A stretch of DNA of 14,171 bases from JAXGYX01 sp964487355 (GCA_964487355.1 CAZAPS010000038.1:1-14171); one strand, 5' to 3'. Counted from the stretch's first letter, positions 7,400-14,171 are shown. Numbers and translations: made by a program. The notes: generated from the letters alone by a model not told the origin.

Positions 7400-7418
7400 G
7401 CGTCATCACCCATGACGC
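7400..7418. promoter_or_regulatory. 19-bp perfect inverted repeat upstream of the CoA-transferase genes
   Basis: GCGTCAT (7400-7406) and ATGACGC (7412-7418) are exact 7-bp arms around CACCC. No U-tract follows on the minus strand, so it looks more like an operator or a leader hairpin than a terminator. It lies between the iolI terminator and the A-subunit gene. Confidence 0.45.
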
Positions 7419-7449
7419 AAACGCCATACGGCAGCTCTATATTTATTAA

Positions 7450-7492
7450 AAACAGATCAGGGCGTTTATGACGAAACAGCCGAGGTCTGATC
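7450..7492 (-). terminator. Candidate intrinsic terminator after the IolI-like gene
   Basis: On the minus strand GATCAG (7492-7487) pairs with CTGATC (7460-7455). An inner GGC/GCC and GTTT/AAAC stem closes a 6-nt loop. The sequence TGTTTTT follows at once. It lies 18 bp after the IolI-like stop, so it should at least reduce transcription into the CoA-transferase genes. Confidence 0.6.
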
Positions 7493-7509
7493 CTCAACGC
7501 AATCCCAAA

Positions 7510-8334
7510 TCAATCTAAATAGTGATCCAGTAGTTCCTTTGTCTTATTAGCGATCTCTTTTACGTCGGCCTCCCAGTGATAACGAGACACGAGCTCATAA
7601 GTCCAAAATCCGTCGTAACCCGTCGCTTTGACGGCGCTCACCCACTCATCCATGTTGATGGAGCCCTCACCCGCCAGCACTCCGCGCAATATTTCCTCGT
7701 CGCAAACAGTCTCAGGATCATTTCTCGTTCCATCACAAAAATGAACGTTTTTAATCATCTTTGGATCCAAGGCAGCCACTTCCTCCAAAGTCGTTTTTTG
7801 ACCGTACCACAAGTGCCAAAAATCAATGACCATGCCAAAATTGTCTCTACCGGTATAGTCAATAAACTCCAAGCTTTGTGACAATGAGTGAATTGGAGAC
7901 CATGCGACCGGTTCCAATTGAAAATCAATTTCGAAGTCTTTCCCGATATCCAACACCTGATTGACGCTGGAAGCCGTCAGTCGTTTAACCTCACTCCAGC
8001 TTTTTCCCTCATGGGCACATAGTGGCACCAGTTGAATGGTCGGACAATTAACTACCTTTGCAAATTTCGAAAAGATTTCCGCTTCTTTGGTCATTTTCTC
8101 GACTGACTCTTTATCAGTTCTCTCGACATGGGCAATGTCGACGATACAATTCATTTGCATGTCGTACTTGTCCAATAAATCCTTGCAGTTTTCCGCCGTG
8201 TAACCCGCGTCAAGGTAGTTCATGATCTTGGTTCCCACCATCTCCACAGCGTCATAGCCGGCTTCAGCCGCTATGCGAATGTCCGAGGCCAAATTGCTTC
8301 TATAAATTGATTTTGTGTGCAGTGATTTTTTCAT
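7510..8334 (-). CDS. IolI-like sugar isomerase/epimerase (xylose isomerase-like TIM barrel)
   Basis: This 274-residue protein of the AP-endonuclease-2/xylose-isomerase-like superfamily has the size of Bacillus IolI (inosose isomerase). Metal ligands are visible in the expected order: Glu141 in FQLEPV, Asp171 and His174 in IDFWHLW, His198 in NVHFCD and Glu247 in TYELVS. Position in an inositol operon makes isomerisation of 2-keto-myo-inositol to another inosose the likely reaction. However, this superfamily is broad and the operon also has a separate true IolE, so another cyclitol or keto-sugar epimerase is possible. The start at 8334 is well supported by AAGGAG 6 nt upstream. It follows the decayed iolB copy and precedes a likely terminator, so it sits at the end of the upstream transcription segment. 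Confidence 0.8.
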   Translation of the reverse strand: MKKSLHTKSIYRSNLASDIRIAAEAGYDAVEMVGTKIMNYLDAGYTAENCKDLLDKYDMQMNCIVDIAHVERTDKESVEKMTKEAEIFSKFAKVVNCPTIQLVPLCAHEGKSWSEVKRLTASSVNQVLDIGKDFEIDFQLEPVAWSPIHSLSQSLEFIDYTGRDNFGMVIDFWHLWYGQKTTLEEVAALDPKMIKNVHFCDGTRNDPETVCDEEILRGVLAGEGSINMDEWVSAVKATGYDGFWTYELVSRYHWEADVKEIANKTKELLDHYLD

Positions 8335-8354
8335 ATTGCTCTCCTTTGTTTTTC

Positions 8355-8371
8355 TCTTGCCACTCGCAAGA
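8355..8371. repeat. Small inverted repeat in the iolI leader
   Basis: TCTTGC and GCAAGA arms surround CACTC, about 20 bp upstream of the IolI-like start. It forms a short hairpin in the leader. No U-tract follows. Role unknown. Confidence 0.3.
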
Positions 8372-8450
8372 CACCGTATTTCTAACAGTTGTCTTTAACG
8401 TATCCTTCAGTGTCAACCATCCGTCTTCACCGCAACCGGTCACACCTGTT

Positions 8451-8608
8451 TTTAAGTCCGGTCAATACTTGGCAGTCGGTTCTTCAACCCGCAAGTGTCG
8501 CTCTTCAAAATCCGGTTTCAAATATGGATTGTCTTTCAGATGGCGGCTAATTCACAATAAAACATCACGCGTCCCGGCACCGCCAACCGAGGATGAATTA
8601 AATACTGT
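8451..8608 (-). pseudogene. Decayed 3' fragment of iolB (frameshift plus internal stop)
   Basis: On the minus strand this stretch matches the 3' end of the intact iolB at 10979-11130. Over the last 31 codons, from the RHLKDNPYLKP segment to the PDLK segment, I count about nine differences in 93 nt. Further upstream the match is weaker but still clear (LVHP, P-G). The fragment carries a 1-nt deletion just before the RHLKD segment. It also has TGA in place of the Trp codon in AKYWPDLK, and it lacks everything upstream of about codon 215. Similarity stops abruptly after PDLK and fades left of the LVHP codons. No ribosome binding site or start serves it. It is a non-coding relic of a duplication or of recombination between two iol clusters, between the dehydrogenase and iolI. 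Confidence 0.9.
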
Positions 8609-8656
8609 GCTCACTCATAACGTAAGCCCCGCTTACAGCTATAAAGAACAGTGGCA

Positions 8657-9826
8657 TCAATAATCTACCCAAACCGCCCCTTTTTCTGCAGACTCGACAC
8701 ATTTTTCAATAAATTTGACACCTTCGACACCGGCACGCACATCCGGATACCAATGAGAGGCCAAGAACTCCTCATCTCCTCGTTCGCGGGCATCAATCGC
8801 CTGGGCGAAGCGATAGTATAGATTAGACCAAGACTCAAACAGCCCTTCGGCGTGTCCGGCTCCCATGCGGTTATCGACGTTGGCGATATCGTACAGATAA
8901 TCGGTTCCTCTCTCTAGAGTTTGGACTGGTTGGCCATACTGCTCATAGGTCAACTGATTGGGATGCTCAGCCCACCATTCGATGCTCGCCTTGGAACCCA
9001 TGATCCGAACTTTTAATCCATGTAGCGCTCCACAGTTGACCGAACTCACCCACATGAAACCCTCGGCGCCATTGGCGTAGCGCAGCAGGATATACGCATT
9101 GTCCTCAAGTGGTTCTCGCTGTTTGATAAAAGCTTTTTTCTCACACAGCAACTGATCGATTCTGATATCAGGCGCCATCATTTCGGCTAAGTATAGCGGG
9201 TGTGTGCCAAGGTCGCCCAAAACAAAACTGGGGCCTGCGGTTTTCGGATTGACCCGCCACTTTTGCCCTTCAGCCAGATCCGCGCTTTCCGCCGCGTTGG
9301 CACCATGTGAAAAGTACATGTGGATCATGCGAATGTCCCCAAGATCGCCACGCTCGATCATCTCGCGACCCTGCAAAAGCATCTGATGTCCGGCGTACCC
9401 ATAAGACACCGCAAAAATTCGCTCGGTCTTTTCGGCGAGTTCTTCCAGTTCTCGCGCCTCTTCAGTCGTAAAGCAGAGTGGTTTTTCACAATAGACATGA
9501 AGATTGTGCTCCAGAGCGGCTTTGGATATCTCATAGTGAGTATTGTTCGGTGTGGCTATGGAAACAGCCTGGATTCCATCTTCGCGCTTACTTTCTTCAA
9601 CGAACATCTGCTTGTAATCCGCATAACAACGCTCGGGAACGACATGAAGTTTTGTGCCAAATTCGCGCCCACGGTCGACGTCGATGTCAAAAGCGCCGGC
9701 CACAAGTTCGAAATGTTGATCTCTTAGTGCGGCTGAGCGGTGGATATAACCGATCGCGGCGCCTTGACCTCCACCGACCATGCCCCAACGGATTGGATCT
9801 TTTACCTTTGGTTCTCCGTAATACAT
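8657..9826 (-). CDS. Gfo/Idh/MocA-family NAD(P)-dependent dehydrogenase, probably an inositol dehydrogenase
   Basis: This 389-residue oxidoreductase has an N-terminal Rossmann fold with GMVGGGQGAAIG (15-26). CEKPL (113-117) carries the usual catalytic Lys of the family. The C-terminal substrate domain has GDLGTHPLY (204-212), where Asp205 and His209 are the expected catalytic pair. In this operon the natural role is the first step, oxidation of myo- or scyllo-inositol (or a related cyclitol) to an inosose. It is longer than classical IolG (about 340 residues) and its nucleotide motif differs, so I do not call it iolG. Substrates such as levoglucosan or other sugars are possible. The ATG at 9826 has AAGGAG 7 nt upstream. 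It is preceded by a 240-bp gap after iolE and followed by the iolB relic. Confidence 0.87.
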   Translation of the reverse strand: MYYGEPKVKDPIRWGMVGGGQGAAIGYIHRSAALRDQHFELVAGAFDIDVDRGREFGTKLHVVPERCYADYKQMFVEESKREDGIQAVSIATPNNTHYEISKAALEHNLHVYCEKPLCFTTEEARELEELAEKTERIFAVSYGYAGHQMLLQGREMIERGDLGDIRMIHMYFSHGANAAESADLAEGQKWRVNPKTAGPSFVLGDLGTHPLYLAEMMAPDIRIDQLLCEKKAFIKQREPLEDNAYILLRYANGAEGFMWVSSVNCGALHGLKVRIMGSKASIEWWAEHPNQLTYEQYGQPVQTLERGTDYLYDIANVDNRMGAGHAEGLFESWSNLYYRFAQAIDARERGDEEFLASHWYPDVRAGVEGVKFIEKCVESAEKGAVWVDY

Positions 9827-10066
9827 ACCTTTTCTCCTTGTGCATAATTTGCTTCTGTTAACTTAATAAAAAAAAGAGATCTGAAATGCCTTTGGCGCAG
9901 CTGATCCTATAAGAGGCAGATCACCTGGCTGATTTGAATTTTCATCTGTCATTAAAATGAGAGCCTGTCTTCTGATGGCTTAGGCATATTCAGCCCTTAA
10001 GATTCCATTGAATCTCTTCCGAGATTATTGCCGTCCACCTCCGTGTCCGGGTCGCTTGGAATGTCA
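9827..10066. other. 240-bp gap between iolE and the dehydrogenase
   Basis: The gap is unusually long for this compact operon. Apart from the dehydrogenase SD, I see a weak inverted repeat TGATC/GATCA around the middle and short frames without RBS. There is no convincing gene, promoter or terminator. It may be the remains of a deleted gene. Confidence 0.4.
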
Positions 10067-10960
10067 CTACACTCCTAGCTCCAGGCGTAAAAAGGCTCTA
10101 GCCATTTGCGCGTATTCCAGTGGATCCGCCTTGGCCGGATCTTGTTCGGCTTCCACGACAATCCAACCATCGTAATCGCTTTTTTTGATCGCGCCTAAGA
10201 TGCCTTTCCAATCAACCATTGTTCCATCGCCCGGCACTGTGAACATTCCATTTTTCACTCCCCACAAAAAGGAGTGATCGCCGACTTTCACTTGTTCGAA
10301 CACATCCTCTCGCACATCTTTAACATGAATATGAGCCACTCTGCCCTGCGCGAGATATTGTTTTAAGATCGCCAATGAATCACAAGCGCATATCGTTGTG
10401 TGGCCGGTATCATATAGCAGATACACTAAGTCAGGATCTGTCATTTCCATGATTTTATGAATTTCTTCACTTGTCTCAATGCCCGTGCCAACATGCGGAT
10501 GAAAGCACAACTTCATACCTTTGGCCTTGGCTCTTCTGCCTAATTCATTCAAACCATTCGCTAAGTTTTCCCACTGCTCATTGGTTAAAATTGGCTTGTT
10601 GGAAAAAAGCGCTATGTTTTCATCGCCGTGGATGGTCACACCAACTTCACCACAACCGATCACTCTGGCACCTAAGCCATAGGTAAACTCCATGTGCTGA
10701 TCAAACGCCTCATAAGTTCTCTCATTTTCAAAACTTGTGAACAGGGTTGAAAACCACATATTGCAAATTTTAAGGCCTCTTATATCTATTGCTTTTTTCA
10801 AAACATCAAAATCTTTTGGGTATTTGCAACCACCTTCACTGCCTCTATATCCGGCCAGTGCCATTTCGGACAGACACTGCTGATATGTAAGCTCACCACC
10901 TAGTGAAGGTAGATCATCATTCGTCCAGTTAATTGGCGCACAACCATATTGTATGTTCAT
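10067..10960 (-). CDS. iolE: Inosose dehydratase
   Basis: IolE removes water from 2-keto-myo-inositol to give the trihydroxycyclohexane-dione used by IolD. The 297-residue TIM-barrel protein opens with APINWTNDDLPSLGGE (8-23), a signature of IolE, and continues with CLSEMALAGYRGSE. Likely metal and catalytic residues are visible in CFHPHVG (His154, His156), YDTGH (Asp184, His187), HIHVKD (His210, His212) and VVEAEQD (Glu270, Glu272). The length matches the family. AGGAG lies 9 nt upstream of the ATG at 10960, and only 12 bp separate the gene from iolB. It is one of two TIM-barrel isomerase-like proteins here, and this one is the clear dehydratase. Confidence 0.95.
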   Translation of the reverse strand: MNIQYGCAPINWTNDDLPSLGGELTYQQCLSEMALAGYRGSEGGCKYPKDFDVLKKAIDIRGLKICNMWFSTLFTSFENERTYEAFDQHMEFTYGLGARVIGCGEVGVTIHGDENIALFSNKPILTNEQWENLANGLNELGRRAKAKGMKLCFHPHVGTGIETSEEIHKIMEMTDPDLVYLLYDTGHTTICACDSLAILKQYLAQGRVAHIHVKDVREDVFEQVKVGDHSFLWGVKNGMFTVPGDGTMVDWKGILGAIKKSDYDGWIVVEAEQDPAKADPLEYAQMARAFLRLELGV

Positions 10961-10972
10961 AATCCGTCACTC

Positions 10973-11773
10973 CTATTCTTTTAAGTCCGGCCAATACTTG
11001 GCATTAGGCTCTTCAACCCACAGGTGTTGCTCTTCGAAATCCGGTTTCAAATATGGGTTGTCTTTCAGATGGCGGATAATCCATAAAAAATACATCGCGT
11101 AGCCCGGCGCCGCTACCTGAGGATGCACTAAATCCGGATCAATGGTTAAGGTATCGTTATGTTCCAGCAATTCTGCGCCATCTCCGATTCGTACCAGTCC
11201 AAATCCGTTTTTCGGCAAAAATTTATAAAAATATATTTCGGGTTGATTATGACTGTGCGATGGGAAACCTGCCCAACGACCGGGAAAATGCACGTCTTCG
11301 CCAAACATGATGTTGCTGTGTGGTGTCAGTTCTTTATCCATACTTGTCCGTACAATTCTGCGACCACAATCTTCCATCGTGTTTTTTCCACGCACCTCAT
11401 TGACCGTATTGGAGGGATCATAGATATGAGGTTCAAATTCAGCATCATTTTCTGTGCTGATTAACGCCAGTTCCGCATTTTCGGACAGACCGGTTAGCTT
11501 ATATCCCATTGTTTTATCTAAATTCAACGTCCATATGGAATGGTCAAAGCAGCTTTCTCTTGCGGCCTTGATTGTCTGTCCGGCAAACTCGGCCTGAATT
11601 TCGCCTGACAATAGAATCACCACTTTTTCGAGCGGCTCGTCAAACTGATATGTTTCATCCTTAGAAAGTCTCAAAATTCCATAATTCATCAACATCTCAC
11701 TGAATTTACCATTGATTTCAGTGATCCCATTGTACCCTTTTGCAAATCCACCAGTCGGTTCTTTGATTCTCAT
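10973..11773 (-). CDS. iolB: 5-deoxy-glucuronate isomerase
   Basis: IolB converts 5-deoxy-glucuronate, the IolD product, to 5-dehydro-2-deoxy-gluconate. The 266-residue protein is a bicupin of the KduI/IolB family. The C-terminal cupin shows the metal-binding set SHSHNQPEIYFY (His173, His175, Glu179) and His217 in LVHPQ. It is clearly divergent from the Bacillus enzyme, with SHSH where Bacillus has a PPHKH-type motif. I place the start at ATG 11773 because AGAGGA (11783-11788) lies 9 nt upstream. A TTG at 11803 is possible but has no suitable SD. The iolJ stop is 32 bp upstream and iolE starts 12 bp downstream. A broken copy of this gene's end lies at 8451-8608. Confidence 0.92.
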   Translation of the reverse strand: MRIKEPTGGFAKGYNGITEINGKFSEMLMNYGILRLSKDETYQFDEPLEKVVILLSGEIQAEFAGQTIKAARESCFDHSIWTLNLDKTMGYKLTGLSENAELALISTENDAEFEPHIYDPSNTVNEVRGKNTMEDCGRRIVRTSMDKELTPHSNIMFGEDVHFPGRWAGFPSHSHNQPEIYFYKFLPKNGFGLVRIGDGAELLEHNDTLTIDPDLVHPQVAAPGYAMYFLWIIRHLKDNPYLKPDFEEQHLWVEEPNAKYWPDLKE

Positions 11774-11805
11774 TCTCACGATTCCTCTCATCACAGCTGT
11801 CAATC

Positions 11806-12633
11806 TTATACGCTCAATAATTTGATCGATCGATAGGCCTCTTCATAGACTGCTTTTTTAGATGGGCCCATGAGATTTAAGCGATCAAATTCTTTTGGAT
11901 TGTTCTTTACTGTTTCTCTCAAAGTACAGCCAAACGCCATTCTGATATTTGTCCCGATGTTCACCTTACAAACATTTGTATTTTTCAACCTAATTAGATC
12001 GTCATCTTGTATCCCGCTCGATCCATGAATGACAAGCGGTACGTCTGTGATCTCCTGTATCTTATTTAAATGTTCAAAATTAATTCTTGTTTTGGATTCT
12101 GTTTGTTTGTGGATGTTCCCTACCGAGACCGCCAACATGTCCGCGTCAACCTCCGCCGTGAACCGTTTCACATCACTTAGTTTTGTATACACAGGTGCCG
12201 CGTCTGTTATGTCTGAATACGGGACATACCCTAATTCACACTCAACGATCACACCTTTTTCATGGGCAAGTCTGACAATTTCTTTTGAATTTATAATATT
12301 TTCCTCTATGGGCAGTGCCGATCCGTCGTACATGACTGAGGTATATCCGGCGTCAATCGCCCTCTTGATGAGTTCTAAATCGGAACTATGATCGAGGTGC
12401 ACGCTGATTGGAACACTGGCCGCTTCACCAATCGAGCGCAGTAATTTTCCCCAATGAACAACATCCATCTCCTTGCAAGCATCTCGATTCGTCATAATCA
12501 GACAGGGACGATTCAACGCTTCCGACGCTCTGATAATTTGTAACGCGTCCTCGTAACCAAATACATTAAACCCAATGATTATTTTCTTTTCTGTTTTGTA
12601 ATTTTCTAAAATTTCGGATAGATTACATGTCAC
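11806..12633 (-). CDS. iolJ: 6-phospho-5-dehydro-2-deoxy-gluconate aldolase (class II)
   Basis: This 275-residue class II aldolase of the fructose-bisphosphate aldolase family should split the IolC product into dihydroxyacetone phosphate and malonic semialdehyde. The catalytic and zinc residues are present: HLDH (Asp81, His82), TSVMYDGS (98-105), His175 in VGNIHK and His203 in VIHGSSG. KVNIGTNIR (223-231) provides the phosphate-binding stretch. Sequence alone separates IolJ from FbaA/GatY-type aldolases poorly; the assignment rests on position between iolC and iolB. The start is GTG at 12633, overlapping the iolC stop in GTGA, with GGAGG about 8 nt upstream inside iolC. This is a textbook translationally coupled junction. 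Confidence 0.9.
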   Translation of the reverse strand: MTCNLSEILENYKTEKKIIIGFNVFGYEDALQIIRASEALNRPCLIMTNRDACKEMDVVHWGKLLRSIGEAASVPISVHLDHSSDLELIKRAIDAGYTSVMYDGSALPIEENIINSKEIVRLAHEKGVIVECELGYVPYSDITDAAPVYTKLSDVKRFTAEVDADMLAVSVGNIHKQTESKTRINFEHLNKIQEITDVPLVIHGSSGIQDDDLIRLKNTNVCKVNIGTNIRMAFGCTLRETVKNNPKEFDRLNLMGPSKKAVYEEAYRSIKLLSV

Positions 12634-13637
12634 ATTACAACCTCCGTAAACTCATGAGTTTCTAAAAAGGTCTCCACTTCCGACACTGTGGGCATGGCCT
12701 CACCGCATGACATCCCGGTCAGCGTGATGGCCGCGCAGGCTGATCCGAATTTCATCGAATCCAATAAATCCATGTCGTTGAATAATCCATATAGCAAACC
12801 TGCCGCGTACGCGTCACCGGACCCAAACGTCTTTTTGGCCGCAACTTTTATAATCGAGCAACGTACAGGCTCTTGGCCTTTGACATAACCGACGGAACCT
12901 CTTTCACCGTCTTTTACGATGACCAGCTGAACTCCTTTATCCAGAAAAAATTCAGCTGATTTCTCATTATCCTTGTTATCCGGCATCGTCAGGTACTCAG
13001 TTGCGTCAAACTCTTCTCTGTTCCCGATGATGATGTCGCACATGGACAATATTTTATTGTAATGCTTGGAGGTCTCTTCCGGAGTTTTCCAGCCATAAGG
13101 TCTAAAATCGATATCCATGATCAACAATGTGCCATGTTTTTTAGCATATTCCGCCACCATGTACATGGCGCCTCTTGTTGGCTCTGTGGATAGCGCGGTC
13201 CCTGATATGACCACCGCCGCCGCGTCCTTAATATAGTTTTCATCAATCTCGTCAGCTGCCAGTAACGTATCCGCCGTGCCGTTTCTATACATATAAGAAC
13301 CACTATTTGATGGGCTGATAATCTCAGTTATGGCAATACAGTTTGGCGCTCCATGTTCGTCAAAAATCAATTGCGTCGTATCGATGCCTTCGTCTTCAAA
13401 TACTTCTTTGATGTACTCTCCCATACCATCGTTGGAGATCTTACCGATAAACCCGGTTTTCACCCCCAGCCTGGCCACCCCTTGCGCGATATTGGCAGGG
13501 GATCCGCCCACCGATATCTTGTAAGTATCATTGTCTTTAAATGGAACGTTTAATGTTTGCGTATTAAAATCAACGTTTGCCCTTCCAATGGGTATCACTT
13601 CAATTTTTGCGTTTTTTTTGTATTTGACGAATGACAT
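12630..13637 (-). CDS. iolC: 5-dehydro-2-deoxygluconokinase (PfkB family)
   Basis: IolC phosphorylates 5-dehydro-2-deoxy-gluconate ahead of aldol cleavage. The 335-residue PfkB/ribokinase-fold protein has IGRANVDF (17-24), the N-terminal signature region VGGSPANIAQGVARLG (43-58) and MDIDFRPYGW (174-183), which is typical of IolC. The C-terminal signature GSGDAYAAGLLYG (272-284) contains the catalytic base Asp275. AGGGAGG sits a few bases before the ATG at 13637. It is the first gene of the inositol block and overlaps iolJ by 4 nt. A candidate promoter lies about 260 bp upstream, leaving a long leader. Confidence 0.95.
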   Translation of the reverse strand: MSFVKYKKNAKIEVIPIGRANVDFNTQTLNVPFKDNDTYKISVGGSPANIAQGVARLGVKTGFIGKISNDGMGEYIKEVFEDEGIDTTQLIFDEHGAPNCIAITEIISPSNSGSYMYRNGTADTLLAADEIDENYIKDAAAVVISGTALSTEPTRGAMYMVAEYAKKHGTLLIMDIDFRPYGWKTPEETSKHYNKILSMCDIIIGNREEFDATEYLTMPDNKDNEKSAEFFLDKGVQLVIVKDGERGSVGYVKGQEPVRCSIIKVAAKKTFGSGDAYAAGLLYGLFNDMDLLDSMKFGSACAAITLTGMSCGEAMPTVSEVETFLETHEFTEVVM

Positions 13638-13727
13638 GCTTTCCTCCCTTTCCGGTTCATGTTGTCATTTATTCTTTGAATTTAGTTTGCGACTACATCA
13701 AAAAAATGACATTGGTTGTTCGCACCA

Positions 13728-13754
13728 CAGTCTGACGATTTTGAAAGCAGTCTG
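13728..13754. repeat. CAGTCTG direct repeat in the iolC leader
   Basis: CAGTCTG occurs at 13728-13734 and 13748-13754, exactly 20 bp apart (two helical turns). The second copy lies in AGCAGTCTGCT (13747-13757), a palindrome with a 1-nt centre. It may be a regulator site; the evidence is spacing only. Confidence 0.25.
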
Positions 13755-13891
13755 CTCCCCCGCTATTACGCAACATCAAGTCGCGAGTATCTTTCTTTTA
13801 TCTCGCCTTGCTTTCTTTTTGTTGTTTATCGCTGGGGTGTTTCGGCCAGCACCTTCCGTCAATCGTTTTCTTTAGTTCTTTTTTCTTTCAT

Positions 13892-13904
13892 TATTCTAAG
13901 AATA
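13892..13904. promoter_or_regulatory. 13-bp perfect palindrome over the iolC -10 box; possible operator
   Basis: TATTCT-A-AGAATA is an exact inverted repeat that coincides with the -10 hexamer. A repressor bound here would block RNA polymerase. Short AT-rich palindromes arise by chance, so the operator role is tentative. Confidence 0.35.
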
Positions 13905-13927
13905 TAAGGTTTTCTCTATTTTGTCAA
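13899..13927 (-). promoter_or_regulatory. iolC: Candidate sigma-A promoter of the inositol operon
   Basis: On the minus strand a consensus -35 TTGACA (13922-13927) is followed after 17 bp by TATTCT (13899-13904, 4/6). An alternative -10, TATATT (13901-13906), has a 15-bp spacer. Transcription would start near 13892, about 255 nt before iolC. Confidence 0.6.
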
Positions 13928-14105
13928 TTATTATCGCTTTCTTTATCGATACTCGCACATCTTCTATAGTGACCGTTCGGCTATGTGTTTCATGAATTAT
14001 TCCTATTTTATAGTTGTAATTAAGCACAGATAGTTTATGTAAACTATTTTCAATGAGTTGTTTTGCTTGGATTCGATAGCAAAAATGCATTTTCGAGATT
14101 TTTTC

Positions 14106-14114
14106 TGATATAAT
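14106..14114 (+). promoter_or_regulatory. Extended -10 promoter pointing right, for a divergent gene outside the window
   Basis: TGATATAAT is a perfect extended -10 element (TG-n-TATAAT). No good -35 lies upstream, which extended -10 promoters tolerate. The start site would be near 14121, leaving about 50 nt of leader before the window ends. The gene may be the operon's regulator or transporter. Confidence 0.5.
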
Positions 14115-14171
14115 ATCAACAAATAGGCTCTCATTCGAACATAAACAAAATAAAAAGTAATATATAGAAAG

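Larger units (their letters stand above)
8335..8656. other. 322-bp intergenic region holding the iolB relic
   Basis: Besides the relic (8451-8608) it holds a short perfect hairpin (GTAAGC/GCTTAC, 8622-8636) just after the dehydrogenase stop, the inverted repeat at 8355-8371 and the iolI SD. No intact gene is visible on either strand. Confidence 0.7.
13638..14171. other. 534-bp regulatory region upstream of iolC
   Basis: No protein gene is supported here. The region holds the candidate iolC promoter with a palindrome over its -10, a leader of about 255 nt with short repeats, and an outward extended -10 promoter near the right edge. An open frame at 13896-14090 (-) lacks an SD and protein-like composition. 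Confidence 0.65.

Noticed and set aside
8378..8417. TTGACA (8412-8417, minus) as the -35 of an iolI promoter
   Set aside because: No acceptable -10 hexamer at 16-18 bp spacing.
8307..8663. 118-codon plus-strand frame across the iolI-dehydrogenase gap
   Set aside because: It is the antisense of the iolB relic, with no SD; the minus-strand match to iolB explains the sequence.
13858..13871. Catabolite-responsive (cre-like) element in the iolC leader
   Set aside because: The central AACGATT fits, but both outer arms mismatch, so it is too weak to list as a feature.
13896..14090. 64-codon minus-strand frame upstream of iolC
   Set aside because: No SD upstream of its ATG, no recognisable motif, and it overlaps the best promoter candidate.
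9955..14134. Shared 11-mer AGGCTCTCATT (minus near 9955-9965, plus near 14124-14134)
   Set aside because: Flanks do not match, so it is probably chance rather than a repeat family or attachment site.
1..14171. tRNA, rRNA, CRISPR arrays, intact insertion sequences, toxin-antitoxin or defence genes
   Set aside because: I looked on both strands and found no cloverleaf, repeat-spacer pattern, transposase, integrase or nuclease motif.

Overview
The window looks like a chromosomal segment of an anaerobic, moderately low-GC Bacillota (Firmicutes), probably a clostridial or related lineage. This rests on strong AGGAG-type ribosome binding sites, tightly packed co-directional genes, a myo-inositol operon of Firmicutes type, a Cthe_2159-like beta-helix protein, and a membrane-anchored NlpC/P60 wall hydrolase. 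I cannot name the species.

Layout. Positions 1-1352 (+) hold the 3' part of a secreted or surface parallel beta-helix carbohydrate-binding protein, visibly more GC-rich than the rest. It converges on a minus-strand pair: a two-domain peptidoglycan hydrolase (2087-3571) followed by a small two-TM protein (1538-2023). A 347-bp spacer (3572-3918) carries the hydrolase promoter, a 20-codon ORF with an excellent SD, and a set of competing GC-rich hairpins that probably ends the neighbouring operon. From 3919 to 13637 every gene is on the minus strand and belongs to inositol catabolism. In transcription order these are iolC, iolJ, iolB, iolE, a Gfo/Idh/MocA dehydrogenase, an IolI-like isomerase, a CoA-transferase pair (A and B subunits), and iolD. 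The last 534 bp hold the putative iolC promoter and leader, plus an extended -10 promoter pointing out of the right edge, which suggests a divergent gene just outside.

How the genes work together. The dehydrogenase oxidises an inositol or a related cyclitol to inosose. The IolI-like protein may interconvert inososes. IolE dehydrates inosose, IolD hydrolytically opens the ring, IolB isomerises 5-deoxy-glucuronate, IolC phosphorylates the product, and IolJ splits it to dihydroxyacetone phosphate and malonic semialdehyde. No iolA (semialdehyde dehydrogenase) or transporter is present. A 3-oxoacid-type CoA-transferase sits in its place, which suggests that the three-carbon acid is activated by CoA transfer, as in inositol-to-propionate fermentation.

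Most notable. (1) A frameshifted, stop-containing copy of the 3' end of iolB lies between the dehydrogenase and iolI, a scar of iol-cluster rearrangement. (2) There is a likely internal terminator before the CoA-transferase genes, followed by two palindromes. One is AT-rich and sits exactly between a strong but distant SD and the start codon. (3) A leader-like arrangement of mutually exclusive hairpins lies downstream of iolD. I did not find a clearly new defence or mobile system.
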